Shown here one piece after another: positions 43,291-55,365 of a stretch of 64,000 bases of DNA. A model generated the notes under the pieces. It had not been told where the DNA came from. It saw only the letters and a list, made by a program, of their open reading frames with translations, and did no database searches. How positions within the stretch are numbered: the stretch's first letter is position 1; each line of letters opens with the position of its first letter. The stretch is from Athripsodes cinereus (lineage: Eukaryota; Arthropoda; Insecta; Trichoptera; Leptoceridae), in the NCBI GenBank assembly GCA_947579605.1, contig OX388319.1:21155447-21219446 (forward strand), given 5' to 3'. Both the position numbers and the translations under genes were made by a program.

Positions 43291-44306
43291 GTGTATAAAT
43301 CATATGTGATAATTAAATGTTTTTTTTATTTATGAGATATAAATATATCCAATAATTGGAAGAACTAGAAACGTGTCAAACGTGACAAAATTGCTTGTGC
43401 ACAATACCATTCTGATTGCAAACATTGAAAATATTATTATCATATTGTTGTAAAGAAGGTTTATATGTAGAACAAATGGATGCAGAAACAGCTTTTTTAA
43501 ATGGAAAAGTAACGTCAGAGGTTTATGTTAAACAACCAAAAGGATATGGAGATGGTACAGATAGAGTGTGTAGACTGTACAAAGCATTGTATGGATTGAG
43601 AGAAAGTCCAAGAGCATGGTATGATTGTTTTAATGAATTTATAAATACTTTAGAGTTTAAAAGAAGTGAATATGATTATTGTTTATATGTTAAGATAGAT
43701 GGTGATGACAAGATTTATCTTATTTTGTTTGTTGATGATTTGTTAATATGTTGTAAGAATAAAGATAAAATAGATTATGTTAAGAGTTTGTTAGCTAATA
43801 GATTTAAGATGAAGGACTTAGGTCAGGTTAAAAATTATGTTGGAATTGTAATTGATTATGATAATGTAAACAAAGAAATGCTACTAAGTCAAACTAATTA
43901 TATAGAATCTCTTGCAAAGAAATATAATATAGAGAATGCAAAATGGATTACTACCCCTATGGAAATAAATTTACAATTAGAAGTAAGTGACAATAGTAGT
44001 GTTAATGATATTAAGTATAGAAATTTAATTGGTTCATTATTGTATATAAGTTGTGGAACTAGACCAGATATTAGTTTTAGTGTTAATTACTTAAGCAGAT
44101 TTCAAAATTGTTATAATGAAACTCATTTCAAATATGCCTTAAGAATTTTGAAATATTTGTATTGTACTAAGAATTTAAAGTTAATCTATAAGAGTAAAGA
44201 AAATGTTGAAATATTAGATTGTTTTGTAGATGCAGATTGGGCAGGTGATAATATTGATAGAAAGTCTACTACGGGTTATATTATAAGATTGTATGGTAAT
44301 GTTATA

Positions 44307-45602
44307 AAGGGTTGTTCAACAAGAACTTTGTTTTTTAATTGTGGCAACACCAGCAACATGATAGTTTTGACATTTAATTTTTTGACGTATTCGTAGTGGA
44401 TGAATTGGCAATTGTTGCAATGAATTCAATTTCGCTTGAAAATCGCATTAAAATTATTAAAATCCATTATGAAAATGGTGGTTCTGCTAAAGTGACATTT
44501 CGTCAAATTCGTGATATTTTCGGACAACATAATCGTCCTTCTGAGACCGCTATTAAGAATTTGGTCGCTAAATTTGAGTCGACAGGCTCGATACAAAATG
44601 TGTTAACACCAACGCGTGTACGACCGGGTCGTTCAACTGAAAACATCGCAGCCGTGAGCCACAGTGTTGAAGCAGATCCAAATTTGTCAATTCCTCGACG
44701 TTCTCGACAATTGGGGTTATCCAAAACCACCACATGGCGAATTTTGCGTAAGGATTTGGCTTTGAAGTCTTACAAGGTTCAACTGGTGCAGGAATTGAAG
44801 CCGAACGACCATTCAAATCGCCGTAGATTCGCTCAATTCATTCAGGAACAACCCGCTGGTTTTTCTGAAAAAATCATTTTTTCAGACGAAGCCCATTTTC
44901 ACTTGCCAGGGTACGTCAACAAGCAAAATTGCCGCATTTGGGCTTCTGAAAATCCTAGAGCAATTATTGAGAAGCCGTTGCATGCTCAGCGTGTCACTGT
45001 ATGGTGCGCTATGTGGTCTGGAGGCGTGATTGGGCCGTTTTTTTTCGAAGATGAGACTGGAAATGCGGTAACGGTCAATGGATCACGCTATCGCAAGATG
45101 TTGACAACTCAATTTTGGCCTATTATTGATGACGTGGATATCACTGACATGTGGTTTCAACAGGACGGTGCCACATGTCACACAGCCAATGAAACGATCA
45201 ATTTATTGCAAACCAAATTTCCCGATCGCATGATTTCACGAAACTCAGCTGTTAAGTGGCCAGCCAGATCGTGTGATTTAACGCCACTGGATTATTTTTT
45301 GTGGGGCTATGTTAAGGACGGAGTCTATACGGAGCCAATCGAATCGATTGCAGCCTTAATACTCAAAATCCGTGATGTGATTAGCGAAATAGTCCCGCCA
45401 TTTTGCCAAAAAGTGATTAAAAACTTTGATGAAAGAATCGACATCTGTCAGCGTGCTCGTGGTGGACATTTGTCAGATATCATTTTTCATGCATAATTGC
45501 CAAACTTTTCTCTTTGTAATTCAATAAAAATTTTAATCATCTTCATCAAATTTTTTTGTTTTATTTTGTTTTAAAAAACAAAGTCCTTGTTGAAAAACCC
45601 TT
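44307..45602 (+). mobile_element. mariner element of the DD41D (rosa) type, 1296 bp
   Basis: Terminal inverted repeats of about 32 bp begin AAGGGTTGTTCAACAAGAAC on the left and AAGGGTTTTTCAACAAGGAC on the right (inverse), and TA is duplicated at 44305-44306 and 45603-45604. The same site in unit 2 is empty, which fixes both ends exactly. The transposase frame is open. Confidence 0.97.
44396..45496 (+). CDS. mariner transposase, DD41D, intact frame
   Basis: 366 residues, the usual size for mariner-type transposases. The N-terminal half has two helix-turn-helix DNA-binding segments (VTFRQIRDIFGQHNRPSETA; RQLGLSKTTTWRILRKDL). Catalytic residues: first D in FSDEAHFHL (about 160), second in WFQQDGATCHTA (about 251), third in DLTPLDYFLWGYVK. 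I count 41 residues between second and third D, the signature of the rosa family rather than DD34D mariner. The WGYVKDGVY motif follows. ATG at 44396 gives full length; an internal ATG at 44420 is the alternative. No stop or frameshift is seen, so it may be functional. Confidence 0.93.
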   Translation: MDELAIVAMNSISLENRIKIIKIHYENGGSAKVTFRQIRDIFGQHNRPSETAIKNLVAKFESTGSIQNVLTPTRVRPGRSTENIAAVSHSVEADPNLSIPRRSRQLGLSKTTTWRILRKDLALKSYKVQLVQELKPNDHSNRRRFAQFIQEQPAGFSEKIIFSDEAHFHLPGYVNKQNCRIWASENPRAIIEKPLHAQRVTVWCAMWSGGVIGPFFFEDETGNAVTVNGSRYRKMLTTQFWPIIDDVDITDMWFQQDGATCHTANETINLLQTKFPDRMISRNSAVKWPARSCDLTPLDYFLWGYVKDGVYTEPIESIAALILKIRDVISEIVPPFCQKVIKNFDERIDICQRARGGHLSDIIFHA

Positions 45603-46010
45603 TATATTGGAAATCTAAGAAACAAAGTAGGTAGTGTTACAAAATCTTCTACATTTGCTGAATATGTAGCGTTGTCCGAGGCAGTTAGTGAAATAAAATT
45701 TATAAAGAGTTTGTTGCAAATATTTGATATTAATATAGAAAAACCAATTAATATATATGAAGATAATTTAGGAGCTTTAGCTATAGCAAAATATGGAAAT
45801 TTTACTAAGAACTCAAAACATATTGAGGTACATTATCACTTTGTAAATGAATGTTATGTTGATGGAATTATTGATGTGATTAAAGTAAATACTGATGAAA
45901 ATATTGCAGATATATTTACAAAAGCTTTAGGTAAAAGTAAGTTTATGAAGTTTAGAGAAATGATGAACATTGTTTGAATTATTGTTATGTATTTTGGAAT
46001 TTAAATTAAA

Positions 46011-46232
46011 TAAAATAAAAATAAAAATAACAAACTTTGTTTAATTCCACTTTAGTCAATACAATAAATAACTAAAACGTTTTCGGGCTTACACCCATCT
46101 TCAGTAGTTACGTGCTGTCTACAAAAAGCACGTAACTACTGAAGATGGGTGTAAGCCCGAAAACGTTTTAGTTATTTATTGTATTGACTAAAGTGGAATT
46201 AAACAAAGTTTGTTATTTTTATTTTTATTTTA
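46011..46232. mobile_element. Palindrome with two hammerhead-like ribozyme motifs, unit 1
   Basis: Two ~105-bp arms, essentially perfect, around a short centre (GTCTACAAAA). Each contains a 42-nt motif (plus strand 46133-46174, minus strand 46110-46069): stem I TAACTA/TAGTTA, core CTGAAGA, one extra T, stem II GGGT/GCCC with a GTAA loop, GAA, palindromic stem III AACGTT, cleavage-site T. This is the layout of small hammerheads with reduced stem III that accompany Penelope-like elements and act as dimers. It lies between the copia pol stop and its 3' LTR. Confidence 0.75.
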
Positions 46233-46344
46233 TAAAATGAATTTCCACAGTGTAACTCACATAAAATTAGAAAATTTAAATTAAATAGTTGTTATAAGCT
46301 AAGATATGGTATTGTAGAATAAAGAATATAAATTTAAGGAGGCG

Positions 46345-46506
46345 TGTTGGTAATATTATGTAAATTTATATTATTGTCTTTGGATTATGTATTGTTGCAA
46401 TTGTGTAAAAGGAACAACTTTCTTCATCATGTAAAATATTGTTGTGTTAATAAACTGTTGTTGCACCAGGATGTGTGTCTCTATCTTTCTTCCCAAAAAT
46501 ATAACA
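46345..46506 (+). repeat. 3' LTR of the truncated copia element, unit 1
   Basis: 162 bp starting TGTTGGTAATATTATG and ending ATATAACA, preceded by a purine tract AAGGAGGCG. It completes the 3' half of the copia fragment. No 5' LTR is seen. Confidence 0.7.
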
Positions 46507-47054
46507 GATTATAATTATTTATTGATTGAGTTTATTGTGTAAAACTCCCTATTGATTAAGGTAAATAAACAAACTAATTGGAGGTTTACTGTATTTAATA
46601 ATATATGTAGTAACCTGGTTTCGACTAACTTAGTCAAGAGTTTGACAATGACTTATAATTATTTCTACATTGATTCACTAGATTTGCTATTTTACACATT
46701 GTTTTTTTTATAATTTTTGTATTGACATCATAATATGAACAGAATATGATAACATTATTCTTAAGAAAAAGTTGTTTCAAGCTGATATGTGAATCATTTA
46801 TAATGTATGAACTCATGTGTTATATATTTTCTTTGGCATATTTTTTTGTTTTGTTGTAAATGTTTTTAACTATATTTGTTGTGTAAAAAAATGAGGTATA
46901 TTTTGATATTTTTATTTTATTTCACTTAACAGACATGAAATTTAAAGGTTTTAAAAATAAATAAATAATAAATTATTCTCTCAGTCTCTAGAGGAATAGC
47001 TATTTGAATATGTTAGAACAGTTCTGTTTATTAATCATTATTTGTTAATAAGTA
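46507..47054. other. Helitron unit 1 interior, no gene seen
   Basis: AT-rich sequence without recognised elements; equivalent to 54088-54635 in unit 2. Confidence 0.45.
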
Positions 47055-47302
47055 CTATTACTACTACTGCTATACCATCACGGCATATCCCACACGTAGG
47101 GTAGCTAGCAAATCAGCTGCATGTAATAAACATGCAACCGTCTTCTCCGTGCCAACAAAAAAGAAAGACATTCAGGATGGATGGCAAACCTCATCGTTTA
47201 GCTTAAGATGTAAAAGTCTTAATTTTTTTGAACTCCTGCCTTTTACAGAACACTCGGAAGAGTGGAACTTACTGAAAAGAGTGGAAGACCAATTCTTTCG
47301 AT
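47055..47302 (+). repeat. SINE-like repeat, reverse orientation, unit 1
   Basis: TAC repeats, then TATACCATCACGGCATATCC, to GACCAATTCTTTCG. It lacks the last ~25 bp of the family. Copy in unit 2 at 54636-54883. Confidence 0.78.
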
Positions 47303-47784
47303 AAAGTAACACGTAAAACTTTAAATTATTTTTTTATTTGTTACTAATAGATCTAAATATGATTTTTGTTTTGAAAGAACAAACGTAAAATGGTAATAAA
47401 AAGGTATGGATATTTTAAATGAAGAACATTCATCTTCGCATGATTATGTGTAGGTATATTCAATAAATTTATTGGCATTTTCTGTTAGTTTAACATTTGC
47501 ATAATTTTTATTAATTAATTAATCATAAGTTCATATTGCTATGGTATAAGTTGTACTTAAAATACGATATGTGGTAAGTGTATAATTGCAAATAAATAGG
47601 AATATTAGAAAACCATTAGTAAAATAATGTTTATATTTTGTAAATATAATAAATAAATTAGTTTTTAACATTTTGTGTTATTATTATATCCCTTATTGAG
47701 AAATTTAGTTTATTTGTTTTGCAGTTATTTCCTAATTATTGTACAAACATATTTTTTTTATAAATATGTTTTTTTTTAAATATG
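47303..47784. other. Helitron unit 1 interior, no gene seen
   Basis: AT-rich; equivalent to 54884-55365 in unit 2. Confidence 0.45.
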
Positions 47785-48737
47785 TATTATACATTGACAA
47801 GGAAGTGTTAGAGCAAGTTGACGAATGTGTGTACATACTTCAGTAGTTTGTTCACGAGAGATTGGAAGTGTGAAAGCGATATTGAAAGGAGAAAAATTGC
47901 TGGCAATGAGGTAAATGGTGCAATCCGACCAATTGCAAATAGAAACATATCTACTACAGCTAAAAGGATGGTGCACTCTGCTATCTTAGTGCCAACACTC
48001 GTGTATGCAAGTGAGACGTGAACCCATGTCAACAATCTCATTTCTACTACATTTATGCCATTCTCATCCTTCTTTAACCATTTATGAAGGATGAAAGTGG
48101 CATAAATGCAGTAGAAATAAAATTGTTGAGAAGGATGTGTGGTAAAATTATGAGAAATTGGTTGCTGAGATGACATACAAAAGGAATGTGGAATGAAAGT
48201 TGGTATAGTTATACTATACCATCACGGCATATCCCACAAGTGGGGTAGCCAGCAGATCAGCTGCATGTAAGAAACATGCAAACTGTCCTCTTCGTGCCAA
48301 TATAAATCAAGACATTCAGGATGGGTGGCCACCTCATCGCTGAATTTAAGATGTAAAATGTCTTATTTTTTTCGAACACCTGCCTTTTACAGGACACTCT
48401 TGCAACAGAACAACTGCCTTTTACAGTTGGTATAGTTACAAGGATGAATTTAAATAAGTAACGATGGTTTGGGCATGTAGAAAGAATGAATGAGGACGGA
48501 ACGACCAAGAAGATATATTTGGCTGAGAGGAATGGTGCTCGGAGACGTGGACGGCTGAATATCAAATGGCAAGATCATTTAAATCAAATCCTACAGGACG
48601 GTCACGTGTTGAGCACGTTGAACAGGAGAGCATGCATTAGAAATTGTATGACAGTGACGGATGCGAAAGATGTATGCAAGGACAGAAGGAAGTGGCACTC
48701 GATCCTTTCTGCCTACCCCGCGAAGGAAGCGGCGTGA
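47785..48737 (+). pseudogene. LINE ORF2 C-terminal half, split by a SINE, unit 1
   Basis: The first part has RDWKCESDIERRKIAGNEVN and AILVPTLVYASET, the region after the RT palm, with frame breaks. The second part (about 48430-48737) has RWFGHVERMNEDG, RLNIKWQDHLNQILQDGH and DRRKWHSILSAYPAKEAA, ending at the stop. A SINE-like copy at 48212-48424 separates them. RT core absent. Confidence 0.78.
48212..48424 (+). mobile_element. SINE-like insertion with 14-bp target duplication, unit 1
   Basis: AGTTGGTATAGTTA occurs at 48198-48211 and 48425-48438, flanking TACTATACCATCACGGCAT to ACAACTGCCTTTTAC. This is the only copy whose ends I can fix by duplication and shows that the family moves by a retrotransposition-like route. 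Confidence 0.8.
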
Positions 48738-49540
48738 TGTTTGTATGTAATTTAGGTACATTGTCATAATTATATATATACTGTTTAGTCATTATTACAT
48801 ATCTGTTTCCTACTTTAATGTTACTCTGTGTATAAAGTTGATACATTAAAATATTGCTGCCTAAATAAAATAATTTTTAATTACACATACTTACTGTTTT
48901 TTCAATTTTATACATGATTCCCATGCAACGCAGGGTATTTAATCCTTATATCTTATAAAAATGATTTTTGAATTTCCATACTAACGAAGACCGGGCTATA
49001 CTCTCCCATTTCAAGGAATTTGCGTTCCATTGACCTGACCATTACAAGATGAGGTATATATGTTAAATAAAAACCCACTAAATGCCGTACTTTCTTTTTG
49101 AGGAGCGAGAAAAACAGCAAAAAAAAGTGTAAAAAAAAAGTGTGAATGAGATAAAAAATACGTTTTTTACGTCAGTTTGAAAGGGTAAGAAAATATTCTT
49201 TACCGCCAAAATTGTGTACCATATTATATTGCCATACTAAAATTAATTAAGAAAATATCGATAATTTATTTCGAGTAAATGTATCATTATAAATGTATGT
49301 TACATAAAATAGTTTAATTTGTGTTTTTTTAATACTTTTGAAACATGTTTTACGCGAATTAACCAATATTTAAATAAATTGAACGTGTTACATGAAGATT
49401 CAAGAAACGAAAAAACATTATTTTTTGTTAACGGCAACATCGGCTGTTTAAATTCAGCCAATCACTTTTTGAATGTTTTATAAATATTCTACGTCGGCCA
49501 ATCACGTCGCTCGATAATTTGACATATTGGAAACGACGCC

Positions 49541-50329
49541 ATATCGTCGGCGTCAAGGAAAAACTCACCAAATACAATTTTTGTTGAAATTGAGTTATTT
49601 ATACTAGCAAATTTGTTTTTTCATGCTTTATTTAGGAAAAATTCCCCAAAATTATAGGAGTACATATTACCATAGAAATGAAAAACACATTAACTCACCA
49701 ACTATCAAATACGAATATTTGCGATAAGGAAAAAGTCACCAAAGTATGTGAATTGTATTATTTTTTTGGTATTTCCATTTTATTTATTCAAAATTTGTGC
49801 ACATTCAGGCAAGTAAAAAACACAAAAATAATAAACGGTACAAAAATCACATGCTATCAATAAATTAGTCCATTTGATGGAATTTCTTTTTGTTTCCTGG
49901 ATTGTTAGTATTTACATTGTATTAGTATCAACATTGTATTATTATTATTTCATTTGGTATATAAACATAAAATTTTCTTAACTTTATAATAAAAATAATG
50001 AGTTTCTATGGTTCCTATTCAGTTTTATAATGATTATTAATCAATTTAAAAAATCACCAACTGTATTACCCTATGTAAGGAGTGAGTATTAAAAAACCAA
50101 CCAAATACAAAAAAACTGATTTTCTTGATTTTTTTCTATTAATTAATCCAGATTTTAAGTTGTTTGATATAAGAAAATATATGTTAAGAACATTAAAAAA
50201 TACTGTTTTACTCTATCGGTTATAGTTTTCAAGTTATCGAAATTTCAATTATTGAAAATTAATAAAATGCCTGTATCTCATAATTTTAGTTTTGTTAGTT
50301 GGTGACTTTTTCCTTGACGCCGACGATAT
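49541..50329. mobile_element. TIR element in unit 2
   Basis: Copy of 40662-41450 in the second Helitron unit, shifted by 8879, no difference noticed. Confidence 0.7.
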
Positions 50330-51953
50330 ATTTTGACAAAATAAAGAAAGACGCGACACGCGACATGTCTATTTCGTAAAGTCTGCGTTCCGTACAGAAT
50401 TATTTGTTTAACTACTACATTTTATAAAATAATAAACTTCATAGTATGATAATAAAATATGGTACATTATATTATGTACAAATGTGAGTGGTGCCTTTCA
50501 CACAATATTATGTACATAGTGAATAAAGCAAAGTGAACACTATAACAAATATTTTTGGACTAAATGAAAGGTAATAATAATGTTTATGTACACATTCATA
50601 TAAAGTCAATAGATAAAATGAACTAAGTAATATGATACGTTAGTTTCTACGAAGAAATGTTTGAGGTTATGCCTTAAAAACACAAGTAAATATAACATTT
50701 GTTACAGGAGTTAGTTTTGTTTATAAACAACTCAAATTATAAACTGACATTACACAATTACATTCTGAAGTATTTTACTATTTATGTTGGAGCTAGCTAT
50801 TCGAAAAAACCGTTGTATTATTTAATTGATATTGATAATATTAAGTTTGTTGATGCGACATTATAAAAACGACATTATGATTTGAGGTTATGTTTTCAAA
50901 ACACAATAAAGTATAACATTTTTGTTACATATTGTGTCAGTTTTATTTTAAAACATTACTTGAAATATGAAGTACTCACAAACTGAAATTATACAATTAA
51001 TTATTCTGAAGTGATGTGTTTTTTTATGTTGAAGCTAGACAACGAAATACCATGATATATATTGATATTAAAAATATTAAGTTTGTAGATGCGACATTAG
51101 TGAGTAATTTATAAAAAAGATACTTAGATATTTAGTATCGAACTAAATACTAAAACTATGTTTGTTTTAACCTTTTTACAGAAATAATACAAAGTGCACA
51201 ACAATAAACTATTGATAAGAACGTTTTTGATGTTAAAGAAATCATAAATAGTACGACAACTACCTATTTTCATTTCCATGATAAGGACATTTGAGGGCTA
51301 GGAAAAGGAATCTGGTTTCTGCCTTGTGCTTCTATGAGAATATTGAGAGAATTGTATCATTTTAATAAAGGTTATAGTTTATTTATTTGTTAATTGAAAT
51401 ACAACAGCACATAATACATACCTATATAAGTAACTTAAATCAAAGAAGAAAAAAAAATAAGGCCAAATACCATTACAGTGTTTTATACAAACTTAATTTA
51501 TAAGGCACTTAATACATACATTTCATCCATATTTATATCTATATATAACAAGAAAATAAAACCAGTTAATAGGAATAAATAATTATGAATCCTTTTGGAT
51601 TATATTTTAATAATCTAATAAAATGTACCAAGATTGTTATAAGTGAACTTTCACTAAACGAACAATAATTTTCATAAAATCTGTATTAGAGAGTTATCTA
51701 AAATGTATTTTATAATATATAATATTCTTTTACAGATGTGACTGATTATTTATTTCAATGACAAAATTCATGAATTACAATATTATCTGTGTAATAAGTG
51801 ATGTTAGCAGAAGATGGACAAATCTAACATCTGAGACTGGACAAACATCCAAGAAGTGGAGATAGAGAAGTATTTGTTTAAGTAAGTGCTTGCAATTGGG
51901 GGAACTTAAGATTGTACAGAAAGAAGAATCTTTATTATTAAACTCAATAAAAA

Positions 51954-52169
51954 CTCGGAGATGTGGAAGGCCGAGGATCAAATGGCAAGATCATCTAAAG
52001 CAAAATTACAGGACGGCCATGTGTTGAGTACATTGAAAAGGAGAACATGCATGAGGAATTTTATAACACTAACAAAAGTGAAAGATATATGCAAGAATAG
52101 AAGGAAGTGGCGTTCAATTCTTTCTGCCTACCCCGCAAAGAAGTGGCATGATGGTGTGTATGTGTAAGT
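51954..52169 (+). pseudogene. LINE ORF2 C-terminal scrap, unit 2
   Basis: Second-unit copy of 43075-43290 with the same protein sequence in the open part. Confidence 0.65.
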
Positions 52170-52294
52170 GTGTATAAATCATATGTGATAATTAAATGTT
52201 TTTTTTATTTATGAGATATAAATATATCCAATAATTGGAAGAACTAGAAACGTGTCAAACGTGACAAAATTGCTTGTGCACAATACCATTCTGA

Positions 52295-53558
52295 TTGCAA
52301 ACATTGAAAATATTATTATCATATTGTTGTAAAGAAGGTTTATATGTAGAACAAATGGATGCAGAAACAGCTTTTTTAAATGGAAAAGTAACGTCAGAGG
52401 TTTATGTTAAACAACCAAAAGGATATGGAGATGGTACAGATAGAGTGTGTAGACTGTACAAAGCATTGTATGGATTGAGAGAAAGTCCAAGAGCATGGTA
52501 TGATTGTTTTAATGAATTTATAAATACTTTAGAGTTTAAAAGAAGTGAATATGATTATTGTTTATATGTTAAGATAGATGGTGATGACAAGATTTATCTT
52601 ATTTTGTTTGTTGATGATTTGTTAATATGTTGTAAGAATAAAGATAAAATAGATTATGTTAAGAGTTTGTTAGCTAATAGATTTAAGATGAAGGACTTAG
52701 GTCAGGTTAAAAATTATGTTGGAATTGTAATTGATTATGATAATGTAAACAAAGAAATGCTACTAAGTCAAACTAATTATATAGAATCTCTTGCAAAGAA
52801 ATATAATATAGAGAATGCAAAATGGATTACTACCCCTATGGAAATAAATTTACAATTAGAAGTAAGTGACAATAGTAGTGTTAATGATATTAAGTATAGA
52901 AATTTAATTGGTTCATTATTGTATATAAGTTGTGGAACTAGACCAGATATTAGTTTTAGTGTTAATTACTTAAGCAGATTTCAAAATTGTTATAATGAAA
53001 CTCATTTCAAATATGCCTTAAGAATTTTGAAATATTTGTATTGTACTAAGAATTTAAAGTTAATCTATAAGAGTAAAGAAAATGTTGAAATATTAGATTG
53101 TTTTGTAGATGCAGATTGGGCAGGTGATAATATTGATAGAAAGTCTACTACGGGTTATATTATAAGATTGTATGGTAATGTTATATATTGGAAATCTAAG
53201 AAACAAAGTAGGTAGTGTTACAAAATCTTCTACATTTGCTGAATATGTAGCGTTGTCCGAGGCAGTTAGTGAAATAAAATTTATAAAGAGTTTGTTGCAA
53301 ATATTTGATATTAATATAGAAAAACCAATTAATATATATGAAGATAATTTAGGAGCTTTAGCTATAGCAAAATATGGAAATTTTACTAAGAACTCAAAAC
53401 ATATTGAGGTACATTATCACTTTGTAAATGAATGTTATGTTGATGGAATTATTGATGTGATTAAAGTAAATACTGATGAAAATATTGCAGATATATTTAC
53501 AAAAGCTTTAGGTAAAAGTAAGTTTATGAAGTTTAGAGAAATGATGAACATTGTTTGA
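52295..53558 (+). pseudogene. copia pol fragment, uninterrupted copy, unit 2
   Basis: Same RT and RNase H segment as 43416-45977 without the mariner. Frame 52295-53215 ends in a stop just after YWKSKKQ; the RNase H continuation lies in another frame to 53558, so a one-base frameshift near 53205 predates the duplication of the unit. Confidence 0.9.
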
Positions 53559-53591
53559 ATTATTGTTATGTATTTTGGAATTTAAATTAAA

Positions 53592-53813
53592 TAAAATAAA
53601 AATAAAAATAACAAACTTTGTTTAATTCCACTTTAGTCAATACAATAAATAACTAAAACGTTTTCGGGCTTACACCCATCTTCAGTAGTTACGTGCTGTC
53701 TACAAAAAGCACGTAACTACTGAAGATGGGTGTAAGCCCGAAAACGTTTTAGTTATTTATTGTATTGACTAAAGTGGAATTAAACAAAGTTTGTTATTTT
53801 TATTTTTATTTTA
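53592..53813. mobile_element. Palindrome with two hammerhead-like motifs, unit 2
   Basis: Copy of 46011-46232; motifs at 53714-53755 (plus) and 53691-53650 (minus). Confidence 0.75.
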
Positions 53814-53925
53814 TAAAATGAATTTCCACAGTGTAACTCACATAAAATTAGAAAATTTAAATTAAATAGTTGTTATAAGCTAAGATATGGTATTGTAGAA
53901 TAAAGAATATAAATTTAAGGAGGCG

Positions 53926-54087
53926 TGTTGGTAATATTATGTAAATTTATATTATTGTCTTTGGATTATGTATTGTTGCAATTGTGTAAAAGGAACAACT
54001 TTCTTCATCATGTAAAATATTGTTGTGTTAATAAACTGTTGTTGCACCAGGATGTGTGTCTCTATCTTTCTTCCCAAAAATATAACA
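53926..54087 (+). repeat. 3' LTR of the truncated copia element, unit 2
   Basis: Copy of 46345-46506 at +7581. Confidence 0.7.
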
Positions 54088-54635
54088 GATTATAATTATT
54101 TATTGATTGAGTTTATTGTGTAAAACTCCCTATTGATTAAGGTAAATAAACAAACTAATTGGAGGTTTACTGTATTTAATAATATATGTAGTAACCTGGT
54201 TTCGACTAACTTAGTCAAGAGTTTGACAATGACTTATAATTATTTCTACATTGATTCACTAGATTTGCTATTTTACACATTGTTTTTTTTATAATTTTTG
54301 TATTGACATCATAATATGAACAGAATATGATAACATTATTCTTAAGAAAAAGTTGTTTCAAGCTGATATGTGAATCATTTATAATGTATGAACTCATGTG
54401 TTATATATTTTCTTTGGCATATTTTTTTGTTTTGTTGTAAATGTTTTTAACTATATTTGTTGTGTAAAAAAATGAGGTATATTTTGATATTTTTATTTTA
54501 TTTCACTTAACAGACATGAAATTTAAAGGTTTTAAAAATAAATAAATAATAAATTATTCTCTCAGTCTCTAGAGGAATAGCTATTTGAATATGTTAGAAC
54601 AGTTCTGTTTATTAATCATTATTTGTTAATAAGTA

Positions 54636-54883
54636 CTATTACTACTACTGCTATACCATCACGGCATATCCCACACGTAGGGTAGCTAGCAAATCAGCTG
54701 CATGTAATAAACATGCAACCGTCTTCTCCGTGCCAACAAAAAAGAAAGACATTCAGGATGGATGGCAAACCTCATCGTTTAGCTTAAGATGTAAAAGTCT
54801 TAATTTTTTTGAACTCCTGCCTTTTACAGAACACTCGGAAGAGTGGAACTTACTGAAAAGAGTGGAAGACCAATTCTTTCGAT
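54636..54883 (+). repeat. SINE-like repeat, reverse orientation, unit 2
   Basis: Copy of 47055-47302 at +7581. Confidence 0.78.
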
Positions 54884-55365
54884 AAAGTAACACGTAAAAC
54901 TTTAAATTATTTTTTTATTTGTTACTAATAGATCTAAATATGATTTTTGTTTTGAAAGAACAAACGTAAAATGGTAATAAAAAGGTATGGATATTTTAAA
55001 TGAAGAACATTCATCTTCGCATGATTATGTGTAGGTATATTCAATAAATTTATTGGCATTTTCTGTTAGTTTAACATTTGCATAATTTTTATTAATTAAT
55101 TAATCATAAGTTCATATTGCTATGGTATAAGTTGTACTTAAAATACGATATGTGGTAAGTGTATAATTGCAAATAAATAGGAATATTAGAAAACCATTAG
55201 TAAAATAATGTTTATATTTTGTAAATATAATAAATAAATTAGTTTTTAACATTTTGTGTTATTATTATATCCCTTATTGAGAAATTTAGTTTATTTGTTT
55301 TGCAGTTATTTCCTAATTATTGTACAAACATATTTTTTTTATAAATATGTTTTTTTTTAAATATG

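Larger units (their letters stand above)
43416..45977 (+). pseudogene. copia pol fragment (RT and RNase H), split by mariner, unit 1
   Basis: The RT part begins mid-domain (EQMDAETAFLNGKVTSEVYV), with the active site LFVDDLLICC, then the RNase H start (CFVDADWAGDNIDRKSTTGY). At 44307 a mariner interrupts it; coding resumes at 45605, with a one-base frame change shared with unit 2, to EYVALSEAVSEIKFIKSLLQ, IYEDNLGALAIAK and the stop at 45975-45977. Gag, protease and integrase are absent. It is a different copia family from 12491-16909. Confidence 0.9.
40064..48942 (+). repeat. Helitron unit 1 (with mariner insertion)
   Basis: 8879 bp. Subtracting the 1296-bp mariner and its duplicated TA leaves 7581 bp, exactly the length of unit 2 minus its last five bases (GCTAG). 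I saw no other length difference. Unit 1 ends GCAGGGTATTTAA and runs directly into the TCCTTATATC of unit 2. Confidence 0.9.

Noticed and set aside
48257..48565. 102-residue minus-strand frame (also 55838-56146)
   Set aside because: It is antisense to the SINE-like copy and the LINE C-terminus.
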